Source: Cyanobium sp. (lineage in GTDB: Bacteria; Cyanobacteriota; Cyanobacteriia; PCC-6307; Cyanobiaceae). From it: 56,848 nucleotides of DNA. Numbering within the stretch: the stretch's first letter is position 1; each line of letters opens with the position of its first letter. Shown one piece after another: positions 25,045 through 35,250 of this stretch. The position numbers and the translations under genes were made by a program. The notes below the pieces were generated by a model. The model made no database searches, was not told where the DNA came from, and saw only the letters and a program-made list of their open reading frames with translations. Location: NCBI GenBank assembly GCA_014191755.1, contig BJHE01000010.1, forward strand, positions 12,058 to 68,905, in the 5' to 3' direction.

Positions 25045-25524
25045 ATGCGCCGTTTCTTCGCTGTACTCCTCTCAGCCTTCCTGGTTCTCGGCTTCGCGCC
25101 GGTGGCCCACGCCGACATCGGCGGCCTCACGCCTTGCGCCGAAAACGCTCGCTTTCAACAGCGGGCCGGCACCGCCACCACGACCCAGGCCAAGCGCCGC
25201 TTCGAGATGTACAGCAAGGCACTCTGCGGCACCGATGGCCTGCCCCACCTGATCGTGGACGGCCGCTGGAGCCACGCCGGTGAATTCATCATTCCCGCCA
25301 TCGCCTTCCTTTACATAACCGGCACCATCGGCTGGGCCGGTCGCACCTACCTCCAGGCCGTGGCCACCCGCAAGGACGCCACCATGCACGAGATCCAGAT
25401 CGACGTGCCATTGGCCTTCAAGAGCACCCTGGCCGCCGCCAGCTGGCCCCTGGCCGCCTTCGGCGAGTTGACCAGCGGCAAGCTCACCCAGGCCGACAGC
25501 AAGATCACTGTGTCGCCTCGCTGA
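25045..25524 (+). CDS. psaF: Photosystem I subunit III PsaF
   Basis: A transmembrane photosystem I subunit on the lumenal, plastocyanin-facing side. The 159-aa precursor has a signal peptide MRRFFAVLLSAFLVLGFAPV, cleaved before DIGGLTPC. The conserved lumenal cysteines are in TPCAENARF and YSKALCGTDGLPHLIVDG. The trans-membrane FIIPAIAFLYITGTIGWAGR and the C-terminal DVPLAFKSTLAAASWPLAAF complete the family pattern. A longer frame to 24646 is antisense to tsaD and rejected. It is followed 87 bp later by psaJ. Confidence 0.97.
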   Translation: MRRFFAVLLSAFLVLGFAPVAHADIGGLTPCAENARFQQRAGTATTTQAKRRFEMYSKALCGTDGLPHLIVDGRWSHAGEFIIPAIAFLYITGTIGWAGRTYLQAVATRKDATMHEIQIDVPLAFKSTLAAASWPLAAFGELTSGKLTQADSKITVSPR

Positions 25525-25611
25525 TTCACCCCGCTGAATACCCCGAGTTGATTGCTGGCTTCAGCAGAGATTGATTCGCTCATTCCACCCGCATCCCCGA
25601 CTTCCAAAACC

Positions 25612-25728
25612 ATGAAAAAGTTCCTCACCACAGCTCCGGTTTTTTCGGCGATCTGGTTCACCATCACCGCCTTCATCATGATCGAATTCAACCACTTCTT
25701 CCCCGATATGCTGTTCACCCCCTTCTGA
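25612..25728 (+). CDS. psaJ: Photosystem I subunit IX PsaJ
   Basis: A 38-aa single-helix subunit beside PsaF. The sequence begins [20 protein letters not shown], has [12 protein letters not shown] and ends MLFTPF, the standard PsaJ pattern. An in-frame ATG at 25612 is the only sensible start. It is co-transcribed with psaF and ends before a strong terminator. Confidence 0.96.
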   Translation: MKKFLTTAPVFSAIWFTITAFIMIEFNHFFPDMLFTPF

Positions 25729-25784
25729 ATCCTTTTGAATCAGACGCTGGTACTTCACTCCAGCCGAGCACATCCAAACCACCG

Positions 25785-25810
25785 ACGACCCTTCGGGGTC
25801 GTTTTTTTTT
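25785..25810 (+). terminator. Intrinsic terminator of psaFJ
   Basis: Seven-bp perfect stem ACGACCC/GGGTCGT (25785-25791, 25796-25802) with a stable TTCG loop, followed by about nine T. Confidence 0.95.
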
Positions 25811-25820
25811 GGACCTTGGC

Positions 25821-25843
25821 TTTGATTGGTTTGATTGGTTTGA
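25821..25843. repeat. Short tandem repeat after psaJ
   Basis: TTTGATTGG occurs twice head-to-tail (25821-25829, 25830-25838) and a partial third follows. It lies between the psaFJ terminator and the gmk stop. Confidence 0.7.
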
Positions 25844-25885
25844 GGTTTCGAGCTGATCCGGGAACTGGATTCAAGCCGAGCGGCA

Positions 25886-26461
25886 TCAACCAGCCACCGC
25901 CAATCCCATCAGCTCCTCAAGCTTCAGCAGGGCGGTCTCAAGATCGGAATTCACCAGCACCGCGTCGAATTCTGTCGCCGCCTCCAGCTCCACCCGCGCC
26001 CGGGCCAGGCGCCTCTGGATCGCCTCCTCGCTATCGGTGCCGCGGCCGCGGATACGACGCTCCAGCTCGGCGAAGCTGGGGGGAGCCACGAACAGCTGAA
26101 ACGCCCCGGGGAAACTCTGGCGCACTTGGCGCGCACCCTCCAACTCAATCTCCAGCAGCACGGGATGCCCCGCCGCCAGCTGGGCCTCCACCGGCTGCCG
26201 CGGCGTTCCGTAGAGGTTGCCGGCGAATTCAGCCCACTCCAGCAGTCCGCCGCGGCCCACCAGCTGCTCGAAGGCCGGCCGCTCCATGAAGAAGTACTGA
26301 ACCCCCTCCTCCTCGCCAGGGCGAGGAGCGCGGGTGGTGGCCGATACAGAGAGCCACATTGCGGGATGGCGCTCCAGCAGCAGGTTGACCAGGGTGCCCT
26401 TGCCGACGCCACTCGGTCCGGTGATCACGGTGAGCCGGCCGGGGCTGGGGGTGGAGGACAT
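25886..26461 (-). CDS. gmk: Guanylate kinase
   Basis: It phosphorylates GMP to GDP. The 191-aa protein from the ATG at 26461 has the P-loop [11 protein letters not shown] (13-23 region), the GMP-binding [20 protein letters not shown] and the lid/C-terminal [20 protein letters not shown]. Upstream in-frame sequence to 26692 is antisense to the next gene and unlike kinase. The two genes diverge with 50 bp between starts. Confidence 0.97.
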   Translation of the reverse strand: MSSTPSPGRLTVITGPSGVGKGTLVNLLLERHPAMWLSVSATTRAPRPGEEEGVQYFFMERPAFEQLVGRGGLLEWAEFAGNLYGTPRQPVEAQLAAGHPVLLEIELEGARQVRQSFPGAFQLFVAPPSFAELERRIRGRGTDSEEAIQRRLARARVELEAATEFDAVLVNSDLETALLKLEELMGLAVAG

Positions 26462-26511
26462 GGCACGGAGAGGTCTGGCCGCAGAGTAGAAGCTGCAAAG
26501 CGGCACGATCC

Positions 26512-28299
26512 ATGGCGGCGATCCAGGCGATCGATGCAACCACCCTGCGGGCCCTGCTCGCCGAACTGCGGGGCAGCCTGCTGCCGAGCCGCTTCGAGAA
26601 GGCCCAGCAGAGCGATCCCCACACCCTGCAACTGGCCCTGCGGGGCCTGGAGGGGTGTCGGTGGATCGAGCTGGGGTGGCAGGCGGAGGCACCCCGACTC
26701 CACGGCATCAGTGCTCCGCCCCGGCAGGGGGAGGGCAGCACCCTGGCCCAGCAGCTGCAGCACGGCCTGCGGGGTCTGGCGCTGGTGTCGATCGAACAGC
26801 AGGGCTGGGAGCGGGTGGTGGAGCTGGGCTTCGCCCGGCGGCCGGGGGAGCCCGATCAGCGCTGGCTGGTGCTGGAACTGATGGGCCGTCGCAGCAACCT
26901 CTTCCTGCTCGATGAACGGCGACGGGTGGTGGCGGCAGGGCGGCAGGTGCGGCCAGAACAATCGCGGTTGCGGCCGATCGGCACCGGAGACCCCTACAGC
27001 CCCCCGCCACCACTGGCCGGCGAGCCGCCCAGAAGCGAGGAATCCTTCGACGACTGGCGCCGCCGCCTCAGCCTGGTGCCCCTGCCGCTGCAGCGGGCCC
27101 TGCAGGACACCTACCAGGGCATCAGCCCAGGCCTGGCAAGGCAGCTGGTCGATGGGATTGAAGTCGAGCCCGGGCCGCCGCTGCTGGAGCGGCCAGTGAC
27201 GGATCTCCAAGCCGCCGACTGGCAGGCCCTGCACCGCCGCTGGCGAGGCTGGCTGCTGGCGGTTGAGCAAAAGCGGTTCCGGTACCGCGAAGGGGGTGGC
27301 TGCGATTACCGCTGCTGGATTGGCGATCAAGCCGGGGCTCGCGGGGTCAGCGGGGCCGGTGATGGCGCAGAGGCGGTGGATCCCGTGCCGCACTCCCCGG
27401 CCGCAGGTCCGATCAACCGGGCCCTGGCGCACTACTACGGCTCCCGGCTGGCCAGCCGGGAACTTGAACAGCGTCGGGCGACCCTGCGGCAGCGGCTGGC
27501 GACGGCGGCCAGCCGGGAGAGCCGCGACGCCGATCTGCAACGGAGCCTGCTGGAGGCCGCCGCCGGCAGCGAGGCGCTGCAGCTGCAGGCCGATGCTCTG
27601 CTCTGCCAGGGGAATCCCCCGAAGGAGGTCATCGCCCAGGCCCAGAAGCTCTACAACCAGGCCCGCCGCCTGCGCCGCTCGGTGGCCGCGATCGAACCCC
27701 GCCTGGCCCTGCACCGGCAGCGGCTCGACTGGCTGGAGACCAGCCTTCATTTCCTCGATCAAAGCGCATTCCTGGAGCAGAGCGAAGCGGTCGGGGCCCT
27801 GCGGGAATTGGAACAGGAGATCGAGGAGCAGCTCGAGCCCCGCCAGGGTCAACGCCGTCGTCGCCGCGAGGCCCCCACCCCCCAGCCGCTCGAACTGCGC
27901 AGCCCCGGGGGCCTGCGGCTGCAGGTGGGCCGCAACCATCGCCAGAACGAATGGATCAGCCTGCGCCAGGCCCGGCGGGGGGATCTCTGGTTCCACGCCC
28001 AGGAATGCCCCGGCAGCCACGTGGTGCTCAAGGGCTCCGAAGCCAGCCCCCGGGAAGACGATCTGGAGGCCGCAGCCGACCTCGCGGCCCACTTCAGCCG
28101 CGCCCGCGGCAACAGCCGGGTGCCGGTGGTGATGGTGGCGGCTGAAACGTTGCAGCGGATCGCCGGCGCCGGCGCTGGCACGGTGCGCCACGGGAGCGGC
28201 AAGATCCTCTGGGGAGAACCGGAGCGGGGCCTGAGGCTGCTCGCCCCGGGGCGGGAAGACAAGGCCGGCCGTGGGTCGGGCGGAGAGCCAGGGGCCTGA
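26512..28299 (+). CDS. rqcH: NFACT-family ribosome quality-control protein (RqcH / FbpA type)
   Basis: RqcH binds stalled 50S-peptidyl-tRNA and adds alanine tails that mark nascent chains for decay. The 595-aa protein has the NFACT-N domain ([37 protein letters not shown]) and a long helical coiled coil at about 315-445. The NFACT-R domain follows ([29 protein letters not shown]). It is in the fibronectin-binding FbpA-like superfamily. Start at ATG 26512. It diverges from gmk. Confidence 0.9.
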   Translation: MAAIQAIDATTLRALLAELRGSLLPSRFEKAQQSDPHTLQLALRGLEGCRWIELGWQAEAPRLHGISAPPRQGEGSTLAQQLQHGLRGLALVSIEQQGWERVVELGFARRPGEPDQRWLVLELMGRRSNLFLLDERRRVVAAGRQVRPEQSRLRPIGTGDPYSPPPPLAGEPPRSEESFDDWRRRLSLVPLPLQRALQDTYQGISPGLARQLVDGIEVEPGPPLLERPVTDLQAADWQALHRRWRGWLLAVEQKRFRYREGGGCDYRCWIGDQAGARGVSGAGDGAEAVDPVPHSPAAGPINRALAHYYGSRLASRELEQRRATLRQRLATAASRESRDADLQRSLLEAAAGSEALQLQADALLCQGNPPKEVIAQAQKLYNQARRLRRSVAAIEPRLALHRQRLDWLETSLHFLDQSAFLEQSEAVGALRELEQEIEEQLEPRQGQRRRRREAPTPQPLELRSPGGLRLQVGRNHRQNEWISLRQARRGDLWFHAQECPGSHVVLKGSEASPREDDLEAAADLAAHFSRARGNSRVPVVMVAAETLQRIAGAGAGTVRHGSGKILWGEPERGLRLLAPGREDKAGRGSGGEPGA

Positions 28300-28353
28300 T
28301 TCCAAGGGGCTGATTCCCCCCGCCGCCGATCGGAGCCATCGCCTCGGTGGCAG

Positions 28354-28379
28354 AACCATGAACATGAACCATGAACATG
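28354..28379. repeat. 13-bp perfect tandem repeat
   Basis: AACCATGAACATG twice in a row between rqcH and tatC, then decayed AATGTGAAAAAGAACCATGA. The spacing copies ATG triplets, none followed by a long frame. Confidence 0.75.
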
Positions 28380-28482
28380 AATGTGAAAAAGAACCATGAA
28401 GCGAAGGACGGGCAGAAGCGGCCATTCAGACCGTTGAAGCACCAACTTCTGAACCAGCCGCCTCCACGCCGCAACCGCAGCG

Positions 28483-29466
28483 GTGCTCCCTCCTGCCCAG
28501 GCACAATTTCAGCAGTCCCCCCGAGACGCACCCCCTTTGTCCGATCCCGACCTCCAGCCGGAGGCCGCCCCGGCACCAGCGCCCCTCTCCCCGCCGCCGG
28601 CGTCCGCTGGGGTGCAGGCTGGTACCACCTCCGAGCACCATCCGTTGCCCCCCCCGAGCGACGCCAGCGCATCGAGAACCGCGGCAGCGGAGGTCAGCGC
28701 TGTGCCGGTCTCAGCCACCGCTCCGCTCCCCCACGCCGACAACGAGTTTCCTGGCGAGGTGGAGATGACGCTGGTGGAGCACCTCGAGGAGCTGCGCTGG
28801 CGTGTGCTGCGCAGCCTGCTGGCGGTGGTGATCGGGGCCGGCCTCTGCCTGTTGTTCGTGCGGCCCTTGGTGCGCTGGCTGGAGATGCCGGCCGCCGGGA
28901 TCCGCTTCCTGCAGCTGGCCCCGGGGGAGTTCCTGCTGGTTTCCCTCAAAGTGGCGGGCTACGCCGGTCTCACCCTTGCCCTGCCCTGGGTGCTGTTTGA
29001 GCTGCTCGCCTTCGTACTGCCCGGCCTGACTCGGCGGGAGAGGCGGCTGGTGGCCCCCGCCGTGGCCGGTTCTTCTCTCCTCTTCCTGGCTGGGCTGGCC
29101 TTCGCCTGGTGGGCCCTGGTGCCGGCAGCCCTGCGCTTCCTGGTGAGCTACGGCGCCGATGTGGTGGAGCCGTTCTGGTCGATCGAGCGCTACCTCGACT
29201 TCGTGCTGCTGTTGATGGTGGCCACGGCCCTGGCCTTTCAGCTGCCGGTGCTGCAGTTGCTGCTCGGTGCCCTGGGATTGATCGACGCGCCCACAATGCT
29301 CCGGGCCTGGCGATGGGTGGTGCTCGGCAGCGCCCTGGCGGGGGCGGTGCTGACGCCCTCCACCGATCCGATCACCATGCTCCTGCTCGGCGGAGCGATC
29401 ACGGCCCTTTATCTGGTGGGGGTGGGCCTGGTGGCCCTGAGCGGCTCACGGCCCGCTAGGGCCTGA
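28483..29466 (+). CDS. tatC: Twin-arginine translocase subunit TatC
   Basis: TatC recognises twin-arginine signals and moves folded proteins across the thylakoid and plasma membrane. The conserved core begins MTLVEHLEELRWRV and has six helices. It includes the LALPWVLFELLAFVLPGLTR loop region and the YLDFVLLLMVATALAFQLPV segment. The GTG start at 28483 adds a Pro/Ala-rich extension of about 90 residues, while the ATG at 28765 would give the bare core. Petite extensions like this occur in picocyanobacteria. The petC product, which has an RR motif, is a likely substrate. Confidence 0.93.
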   Translation: MLPPAQAQFQQSPRDAPPLSDPDLQPEAAPAPAPLSPPPASAGVQAGTTSEHHPLPPPSDASASRTAAAEVSAVPVSATAPLPHADNEFPGEVEMTLVEHLEELRWRVLRSLLAVVIGAGLCLLFVRPLVRWLEMPAAGIRFLQLAPGEFLLVSLKVAGYAGLTLALPWVLFELLAFVLPGLTRRERRLVAPAVAGSSLLFLAGLAFAWWALVPAALRFLVSYGADVVEPFWSIERYLDFVLLLMVATALAFQLPVLQLLLGALGLIDAPTMLRAWRWVVLGSALAGAVLTPSTDPITMLLLGGAITALYLVGVGLVALSGSRPARA

Positions 29467-29551
29467 GCGGGATAAGCACCTCACCCGATCGGATCCGGCT
29501 CAAGCCTGAGCCAGTCCGCAACCGCGGCGGGATCGCGGCTGGCCCTGGGGC

Positions 29552-29896
29552 TCAGAGCAGAAATTCGCTGGCGCGGCCCTCCGGCAGCTGGAGCGGCAAC
29601 GAGAGCGCCTTGCCTAGCCGGGGTCTGTCGCGGGTGGTGGCCAGCCACTGACGCACCTGGGCCGCCACGCCCAGGCCATTGAGGCTCGCCACGATGGCTG
29701 CAAGCTTCTCGCCGTAGGCCTCGGCGGTGAGCGGAAAGGACTGCTGCTCGAGATGGCCCCACATCACATGCAGGTAAAGGCGTCCCTGGCGCCGCACCAG
29801 CTGGAGGTCGTAGGAGGCCTGCCAGCGCCCCCGCAGCAGGGAAAGCAGCTCCTCCACGCTGAGGGGTGCCCCACCGGCGGCCTCGCATTCCGACAT
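29552..29896 (-). CDS. DUF3067 family protein
   Basis: A 114-aa protein conserved in cyanobacteria and plastids, of unclear function. From the ATG at 29896 it starts MSECEAAGG, and the core LSVEELLSLLRGRWQASYDL and LHVMWGHLEQQSFPLTAEAY is the family pattern. Upstream open sequence to 30031 runs into the petC promoter region. It lies between tatC and petC, divergent from petC, an order I recall from picocyanobacterial genomes. Confidence 0.75.
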   Translation of the reverse strand: MSECEAAGGAPLSVEELLSLLRGRWQASYDLQLVRRQGRLYLHVMWGHLEQQSFPLTAEAYGEKLAAIVASLNGLGVAAQVRQWLATTRDRPRLGKALSLPLQLPEGRASEFLL

Positions 29897-30058
29897 GGGC
29901 CATGGCCGCGGCATACGGTCAACTCTGGCAGGCCCCCCCGTGGCCGCGCGCCCAGCTCTTCGTGAAGCGTTCCATCCAGGGCCCGCCCGCGGCCCCGCTC
30001 GGGACCGGACGCAGTTCATAATGGCCCCCAAAGCTCCTTTGACACCGGAAAGGTTCTT

Positions 30059-30616
30059 ATGACCCAGATCCCTGCGGCCTCCTCCAACCCATCCAATGGG
30101 GATGTGCCCGGCATGGGTCGCCGGCAGTTCATGAACCTGCTCACCTTTGGTTCGGTGACAGGCGTGGCCCTAGGCGCTCTCTACCCGGTGGTCAACTACT
30201 TCATCCCCCCCCGGCCCGCCGGTGGCGGCGGCGGTACCACCGCCAAGGATGAGGCCGGCAACGCGGTGACTCTCTCCGGCTGGCTCGCCGGCCATAAGGA
30301 GGGTGACCGCTCCCTGGTGCAGGGGCTCAAGGGAGATCCCACCTATCTGGTGGTGGAGGGTCCCGAGGCCATCGGCAACTACGGGATCAACGCCATCTGC
30401 ACCCACCTGGGTTGTGTGGTGCCCTGGAACAGCGGCGCCAACAAATTCATGTGCCCCTGCCACGGCAGCCAGTACGACGCCACCGGCAAGGTGGTGCGCG
30501 GCCCTGCTCCGCTCTCCCTGGCGCTCGCCCACGTGTCGACCGAGAACGACAACGTGTTCCTCAGCCAGTGGACCGAGACCGACTTCCGCACCGGTGACAA
30601 GCCCTGGTGGGCCTGA
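30059..30616 (+). CDS. petC: Cytochrome b6f Rieske iron-sulfur protein PetC
   Basis: Electron carrier of the b6f complex, from plastoquinol to cytochrome f. The 185-aa precursor has a twin-arginine-type N-terminus ([11 protein letters not shown]) and one membrane anchor (residues about 30-50). A Gly-rich hinge (PAGGGGGT) precedes the Rieske head. The head carries the 2Fe-2S motifs CTHLGC and CPCHGS. It is followed closely by petA, forming the usual petCA unit. Confidence 0.97.
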   Translation: MTQIPAASSNPSNGDVPGMGRRQFMNLLTFGSVTGVALGALYPVVNYFIPPRPAGGGGGTTAKDEAGNAVTLSGWLAGHKEGDRSLVQGLKGDPTYLVVEGPEAIGNYGINAICTHLGCVVPWNSGANKFMCPCHGSQYDATGKVVRGPAPLSLALAHVSTENDNVFLSQWTETDFRTGDKPWWA

Positions 30617-30675
30617 TTCCCGTTCCCAACCCTGCGCTTCACCCCCTGCCGCCCGCGTCCGCCCGATCCTCCGCC

Positions 30676-31620
30676 ATGCGACGTTCCATCTCCTCCCTGC
30701 TCGGCTGCCTGCTCTCCCTCACCCTCGGGGCTGGGGTGCTTTTGAGCGGCGCCAGCGCCAGCTGGGCCTATCCCTTCTGGGCCCAGCAGAACTACGCCAG
30801 CCCCCGCGAAGCCACGGGCAAGATCGTCTGCGCTAACTGCCACCTGGCCAAGAAGATCACCCATGTGGAGATTCCCCAGGCCGTCTTCCCCGACACGGTG
30901 TTCAAGGCTGAGGTCGAAATCCCCTACGACTCCAGCATCCAGCAGGTGGCCGGCGACGGCAGCGCCACGGGCCTGAACGTGGGCGCTGTGGTGATGCTTC
31001 CCGACGGTTTTCGCCTTGCTCCCCCCGAGCGCCTGAGCGAGGAGTTGAAAGAGGAGACCGCCGGCATCTACTACACCCAGTACAGCGAAACCCAGCCCAA
31101 CATCCTGCTGGTGGGTCCCCTTCCCGGTGACCAGCACCAGAAGATTGTCTTCCCGGTGCTCTCACCCGATCCCGCCACCGACAGCAGCATTCACTTCGGT
31201 AAGTACCAGATCCACGTGGGAGGCAACCGCGGCCGCGGTCAGGTCACCCCCACCGGTGAGAAAACCAACAACAACCTGTTCACAGCTCCTGCGGCCGGCA
31301 CGGTGAGTGCCATCACCGCCGGCGAGAACGGCGCCACCATGGTGGAGATCAGAACCTCCGATGGCAGCGTCACCGAGACCATCCCCGCCGGACCCACCCT
31401 GGAGGTGGCAGTGGGTGATGTGGTGGCTGCCGGGGCTCCCCTCACCAACGACCCGAATGTGGGTGGTTTCGGTCAACTGGACGCCGAGGTGGTTCTACAG
31501 AATCCCGTTCGTATCTACGGTCTGTTGGCTTTCTTCGCCCTGGTGGCCCTCTCCCAGATTCTGCTGGTGCTGAAGAAGCGCCAGGTGGAAAAGGTGCAGG
31601 CTGCCGAAGGCACCATCTGA
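30676..31620 (+). CDS. petA: Cytochrome f (PetA)
   Basis: The c-type cytochrome of b6f. From the ATG at 30676 it is 314 aa. A signal peptide is followed by mature [17 protein letters not shown], whose N-terminal Tyr amine is the axial heme ligand. The heme site is CANCH. The large lumenal domain is followed by one C-terminal helix ([20 protein letters not shown]) and a [12 protein letters not shown] tail. An upstream start at 30607 is open but would spoil the signal peptide. Confidence 0.97.
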   Translation: MRRSISSLLGCLLSLTLGAGVLLSGASASWAYPFWAQQNYASPREATGKIVCANCHLAKKITHVEIPQAVFPDTVFKAEVEIPYDSSIQQVAGDGSATGLNVGAVVMLPDGFRLAPPERLSEELKEETAGIYYTQYSETQPNILLVGPLPGDQHQKIVFPVLSPDPATDSSIHFGKYQIHVGGNRGRGQVTPTGEKTNNNLFTAPAAGTVSAITAGENGATMVEIRTSDGSVTETIPAGPTLEVAVGDVVAAGAPLTNDPNVGGFGQLDAEVVLQNPVRIYGLLAFFALVALSQILLVLKKRQVEKVQAAEGTI

Positions 31621-31666
31621 TCGATCTCTCACGCTGGCTGCCTTCCCCCACGCCACAACCGTGGCC

Positions 31667-32554
31667 ATGCTGATGTCGCTGGAAGCGCCCATGCTGGCCG
31701 CGTTCACCTCCCCGGGCCCCCTGGTCTTCCAGCTGGGGCCCTTGGCTGTGCGTTGGTATGGGCTGCTGATCGCTACGGCTGTGCTGCTGGGTCTGCTGTT
31801 GGCCATGCGGCTGGGCCGGCGCCGCGGCATCGACCCGAACCTGATCGCCGATCTGCTGCCGGTGCTCGTGGCCGGTGCCGTGATCGGGGCCCGCGCTTAC
31901 TACGTGGCCCTGGAGTGGCGCCAATACCAGGGCCACTGGCTCGATGCCCTGGCAATCTGGCGGGGTGGCATCGCCATTCACGGAGCCCTGATCGGCGGCA
32001 GCCTGGCCACCGTTCTCTTTTGCCGCTGGCGGCGGCAGCCCTTCTGGCCCCTGCTCGATGTGCTGGTGCCGGCGGTGGCGCTGGGCCAGGCGATCGGCCG
32101 CTGGGGAAACTTCTTCAACTCCGAAGCCTTCGGGCTGCCCACCGAGCTCCCCTGGAAACTCAGCATCCCGATTCAGAACCGGCCGATCGAGTTTCTCAAT
32201 GCCGAAACCTTCCACCCCACCTTCCTGTATGAATCGCTCTGGAACCTGGGCGTGCTGGCCCTGTTGCTCGCCCTGTTCCGTGCCGCCTCCCGGGGCCGCA
32301 TCCAGCTTCCGGCCGGTGCCCTGAGCTGTGTTTATGTGATGGCTTACAGCAGTGGGCGTCTCTGGATCGAAGCGCTGAGGCTCGATCCCCTTTGCCTCCT
32401 CTCCGATCCGCCGTTCTGTCAGGGGGGCCTGCGCATGGCCCAGCTGGTGAGCCTGCTGCTCATCTGCGGCGGCGCCCTTGGCCTTTGGTGGCTTTACGAC
32501 CAGCGCCGGGCCCTGCCGGATCCCGCCCTCGCGAGCGGAGATCTCAACCCTTGA
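31667..32554 (+). CDS. lgt: Prolipoprotein diacylglyceryl transferase
   Basis: It adds diacylglycerol to the lipobox cysteine of prolipoproteins. The 295-aa protein has about seven helices. It has the signature [17 protein letters not shown] with the essential Arg and Asn, and the [11 protein letters not shown] motif. Start candidates are a GTG at 31661 and ATGs at 31667 and 31673; the choice is not critical. One substrate in this window is the binding lipoprotein at 13722. Confidence 0.95.
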   Translation: MLMSLEAPMLAAFTSPGPLVFQLGPLAVRWYGLLIATAVLLGLLLAMRLGRRRGIDPNLIADLLPVLVAGAVIGARAYYVALEWRQYQGHWLDALAIWRGGIAIHGALIGGSLATVLFCRWRRQPFWPLLDVLVPAVALGQAIGRWGNFFNSEAFGLPTELPWKLSIPIQNRPIEFLNAETFHPTFLYESLWNLGVLALLLALFRAASRGRIQLPAGALSCVYVMAYSSGRLWIEALRLDPLCLLSDPPFCQGGLRMAQLVSLLLICGGALGLWWLYDQRRALPDPALASGDLNP

Positions 32555-32565
32555 ACCTCACCCCG

Positions 32566-33345
32566 ATGACAGCCGCGGCCGAACGCCCCTTTGTCCAGAT
32601 CGTAGGAGCCGGGCCGGGTGCCACCGATCTGCTCACCCTGCGGGCCGCCAGGGCGATCGAAGCAGCAGAGGTCCTGGTGTGGACCGATTCACTGATCAAT
32701 CCCCAGATCGCCGCCCTGGCTAGGGAGGGTTGCCAAAAGATCCGCACCAGCACCCTCACCCTGGAGGAGGTGCTGGCGGTGGTGGTCGAGAAGGCTCGCG
32801 CTGGCCTCCGCGTCGTGCGGCTGCACGATGGCGATCCCTGCCTCTACGGCGCCCTGGCGGAACAGATCTGCCGGCTTGCCGATGCCGACATCGCCGTGGA
32901 GGTGGTGCCCGGCCTGAGCGCCTACCAGGCCACGGCCTCCGCCCTGGGCCAGGAACTCACGATCCCCGGACTGGTCCAGACCATCGTGCTCAGCCGGGCC
33001 GGCGGCCGCACCGGGGTACCGGAGCGCGAATCGCTGCAACGGCTGGCCGCTCTGGGAGCCTCGCTCTGCCTCTATCTCAGCGCCCGCCACGTGGAGGAGG
33101 TGCAGCAGGAGCTGCTGCTCCACTATCCCCCCGAAACCCCTGTAGCGATTGGCTATCGGGTCAGCTGGCCCGATCAATGGCTCTCGGTGGTGCCGCTGGC
33201 GGCCATGGCCGCCACCAGCCGGGAACGGGAGCTGATCCGCACTACCCTTTACATCGTGAGCCCCGCCTTGGCGGCGACTGGCGAAACCCGCTCCCTGCTC
33301 TACTCGGCCAGCCACAACCACCTGTTCCGGGGCGGTGCTGATTAA
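32566..33345 (+). CDS. cobM: Precorrin-4 C11-methyltransferase
   Basis: A SAM-dependent tetrapyrrole methylase of the cobalamin (or pseudocobalamin) pathway. The 259-aa protein has the TP_methylase start VQIVGAGPGATDLLTLRAAR, the RLHDGDPCLYGALAEQ substrate/SAM loop and VEVVPGLSAYQATASALGQE. The CobM-type C-terminus has the RRTTLYIV-like REREL-IRTTLYIVSPAL. It begins 12 bp after lgt ends. Distinguishing CobM from CobJ/CbiF relatives rests on the overall pattern. Confidence 0.9.
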   Translation: MTAAAERPFVQIVGAGPGATDLLTLRAARAIEAAEVLVWTDSLINPQIAALAREGCQKIRTSTLTLEEVLAVVVEKARAGLRVVRLHDGDPCLYGALAEQICRLADADIAVEVVPGLSAYQATASALGQELTIPGLVQTIVLSRAGGRTGVPERESLQRLAALGASLCLYLSARHVEEVQQELLLHYPPETPVAIGYRVSWPDQWLSVVPLAAMAATSRERELIRTTLYIVSPALAATGETRSLLYSASHNHLFRGGAD

Positions 33346-33370
33346 GGCAGGCCATCAGGACTCGATCCGC

Positions 33371-34840
33371 CTAAGCAGCCTGGGGTGTGACCTCAGCCGA
33401 GCCTCCGTCGCCGGGATTACCCAGGAGTTCGGCCTCCAGCCGCCCTCGATCGAGATGACAGCCCAGCCGGGCCGCGATCGCCTCCACATCCCGCAGGGCG
33501 TTGCCCAGGCAGCAGGTGCCCCCCGGCGACGGCGTGACATTGAAGCTCAGGCCGGGCATCGCCTCGATCCGGATCTCGCCGAGCAACAGGCGTTGGGAGC
33601 GGCGATCGATCAGCTGGGGTCGGATACCGCCGTAGCCCCGAGCGAAGCTGAGATCCTCCAGCTGCAGGGAGGGAACGATCTTGCGGGCATCGGCGAGGAA
33701 GAGCCGGCGGCGCAGCCAGGGAACCTCGAACAGGAGATTGCGGAGGATGTAGTTGCGGATATCGGCCACGCCGAAGAGCTGCCACAGCACGGCCAGAACG
33801 GCCCCATCCAGCCGCAGCACCCGCAGGAACTCCCAGAAGGAAGCGGGCCGATAGCGCTCCAGCAGCGGCAACAGCAGGGCCGTGGGACCGAAGCGGGTCT
33901 TCCCTGGGGCCCGCACATCGGGATCTCCATGGATGGCGGCGAAGGGGAGTTTGTCGTTCTGCACGGTGTAGACCTTGCCGTTGAGCAGGTCAGGGGTGAA
34001 GTAGAAGCTGCCCGCCACCGGCAGGCAGGAATACTCCAGGCCATAACCAAGGCGCTGGGCCAGCAGCAGGCTGTGGGCACCAGCGGCCACCACCACATGG
34101 CGGGCCCGCAATTCACCGGGGGCCACCGCACTGCCGGGCCCCGGTCGCAGGCGAACCCGGAAACCATCCCCTTCCGGCTCGATCGCCTCCACCATCGTGC
34201 CGAGCCGCAGATCAAGCTCACGGGCGGAACCGGCGAGCTCGCGCCGGGCCTCGGCCACAAAGGATTCGGCCAGGGCTTCGTAATCCACCGCCGTTGGGGA
34301 GTTGCGGATGCCGATCGCCACAATCGGCTCGGGGCGGAACTCGCCGTTTATCAGGGCCACCCGCGGCTCCCATTCGGAGATCGCCTCGGGCTCCAGCAGT
34401 TCCATGGCCGGAAAATGGGGCGAAAACTGCTCGAAACGGCGGCGCAGCAGGGCGCACTCAGCCTCCCCCACCGCCAGCACCATCTTCGGCGTGCGGAACA
34501 CGCAGCGATCGCGCACGGCCGGGTCGAGGAGCTCGCCGTAGCGGCCGATCATCGCGGCGGTGCGCTGCACGCTGAGGGCCTTCTCCAGGGTGTAGTTGGT
34601 CTCGATATCGCCGCAGTGGATGGTCTGACTGTTGCTGCTGGCCCTCGAATTCACCTGGGCCAACCGGCCGTAGCGCTCGACCAGGGCCAGGCGGGATAGG
34701 TCCGTGTAACGGGCCAGCTCGAACAGCAGGGCCGTTCCGCACACGCCACCGCCCACGATCAGCACATCCACCCTGTCCGCCGCCGCACCGGGGTTGGGCG
34801 TATCAGGAGAAGCGATCGGATTGGGCACGGAGGAAGGCAC
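33371..34840 (-). CDS. mqo: Malate:quinone oxidoreductase-like FAD enzyme
   Basis: It would oxidise malate to oxaloacetate and reduce quinone. The FAD fold starts VDVLIVGGGVCGTALLFELA. Family motifs follow: NSRASSNSQTIHCGDIETNY (Mqo signature), YNCLP-like YSCLPVAGSFYFTPD, KTRFGPTALLLPLL and GLSFNVTPSPGGTCCLGNAL. Start is uncertain: frames open to 34963, and a GTG at 34840 or 34828 is nearer the FAD fold. The family is often about 490 aa, and this start gives 489. It stands between cobM (convergent) and the tRNA. Confidence 0.88.
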   Translation of the reverse strand: MPSSVPNPIASPDTPNPGAAADRVDVLIVGGGVCGTALLFELARYTDLSRLALVERYGRLAQVNSRASSNSQTIHCGDIETNYTLEKALSVQRTAAMIGRYGELLDPAVRDRCVFRTPKMVLAVGEAECALLRRRFEQFSPHFPAMELLEPEAISEWEPRVALINGEFRPEPIVAIGIRNSPTAVDYEALAESFVAEARRELAGSARELDLRLGTMVEAIEPEGDGFRVRLRPGPGSAVAPGELRARHVVVAAGAHSLLLAQRLGYGLEYSCLPVAGSFYFTPDLLNGKVYTVQNDKLPFAAIHGDPDVRAPGKTRFGPTALLLPLLERYRPASFWEFLRVLRLDGAVLAVLWQLFGVADIRNYILRNLLFEVPWLRRRLFLADARKIVPSLQLEDLSFARGYGGIRPQLIDRRSQRLLLGEIRIEAMPGLSFNVTPSPGGTCCLGNALRDVEAIAARLGCHLDRGRLEAELLGNPGDGGSAEVTPQAA

Positions 34841-35091
34841 GGCGGCGGAATCGGACGGTGAAGGGAAGCGCCCAGGGTTTTGCCCCACCCCTTGCTGGCG
34901 ATCGGAGCATGATCCGGTCACCCGGTCCGAAGGTCTCCATGCCGGAATCTGCGGGAGCCACAACCAGAGACGACAAGCGCAAATTATCGTGATGGATAGC
35001 AGCCTGGCCTGGCTTGGCCGCTGCCAGGAAAGGGATCGGATGGTGGTGATCTATGCTTGACCCACGGCAGCAGCGCGAAGCGCGGCCAGTC
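34841..35091. other. Region between mqo and tRNA-Val
   Basis: No gene seen. It should contain the mqo promoter (minus strand) and the tRNA promoter. Confidence 0.4.
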
Positions 35092-35163
<72 letters not shown>

Positions 35164-35250
35164 TCCCATTTGAGTGCCGATGAACACCATCCTGCGGTGA
35201 TTCGGTGATTGAGTTGTCATACTTTCCTGCATCCAGGATTTCTACCTGCC

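Noticed and set aside
28354-28430. A small gene starting at one of several ATGs before tatC
   Set aside because: The ATGs come from a 13-bp tandem repeat and none opens a frame with protein-like content.
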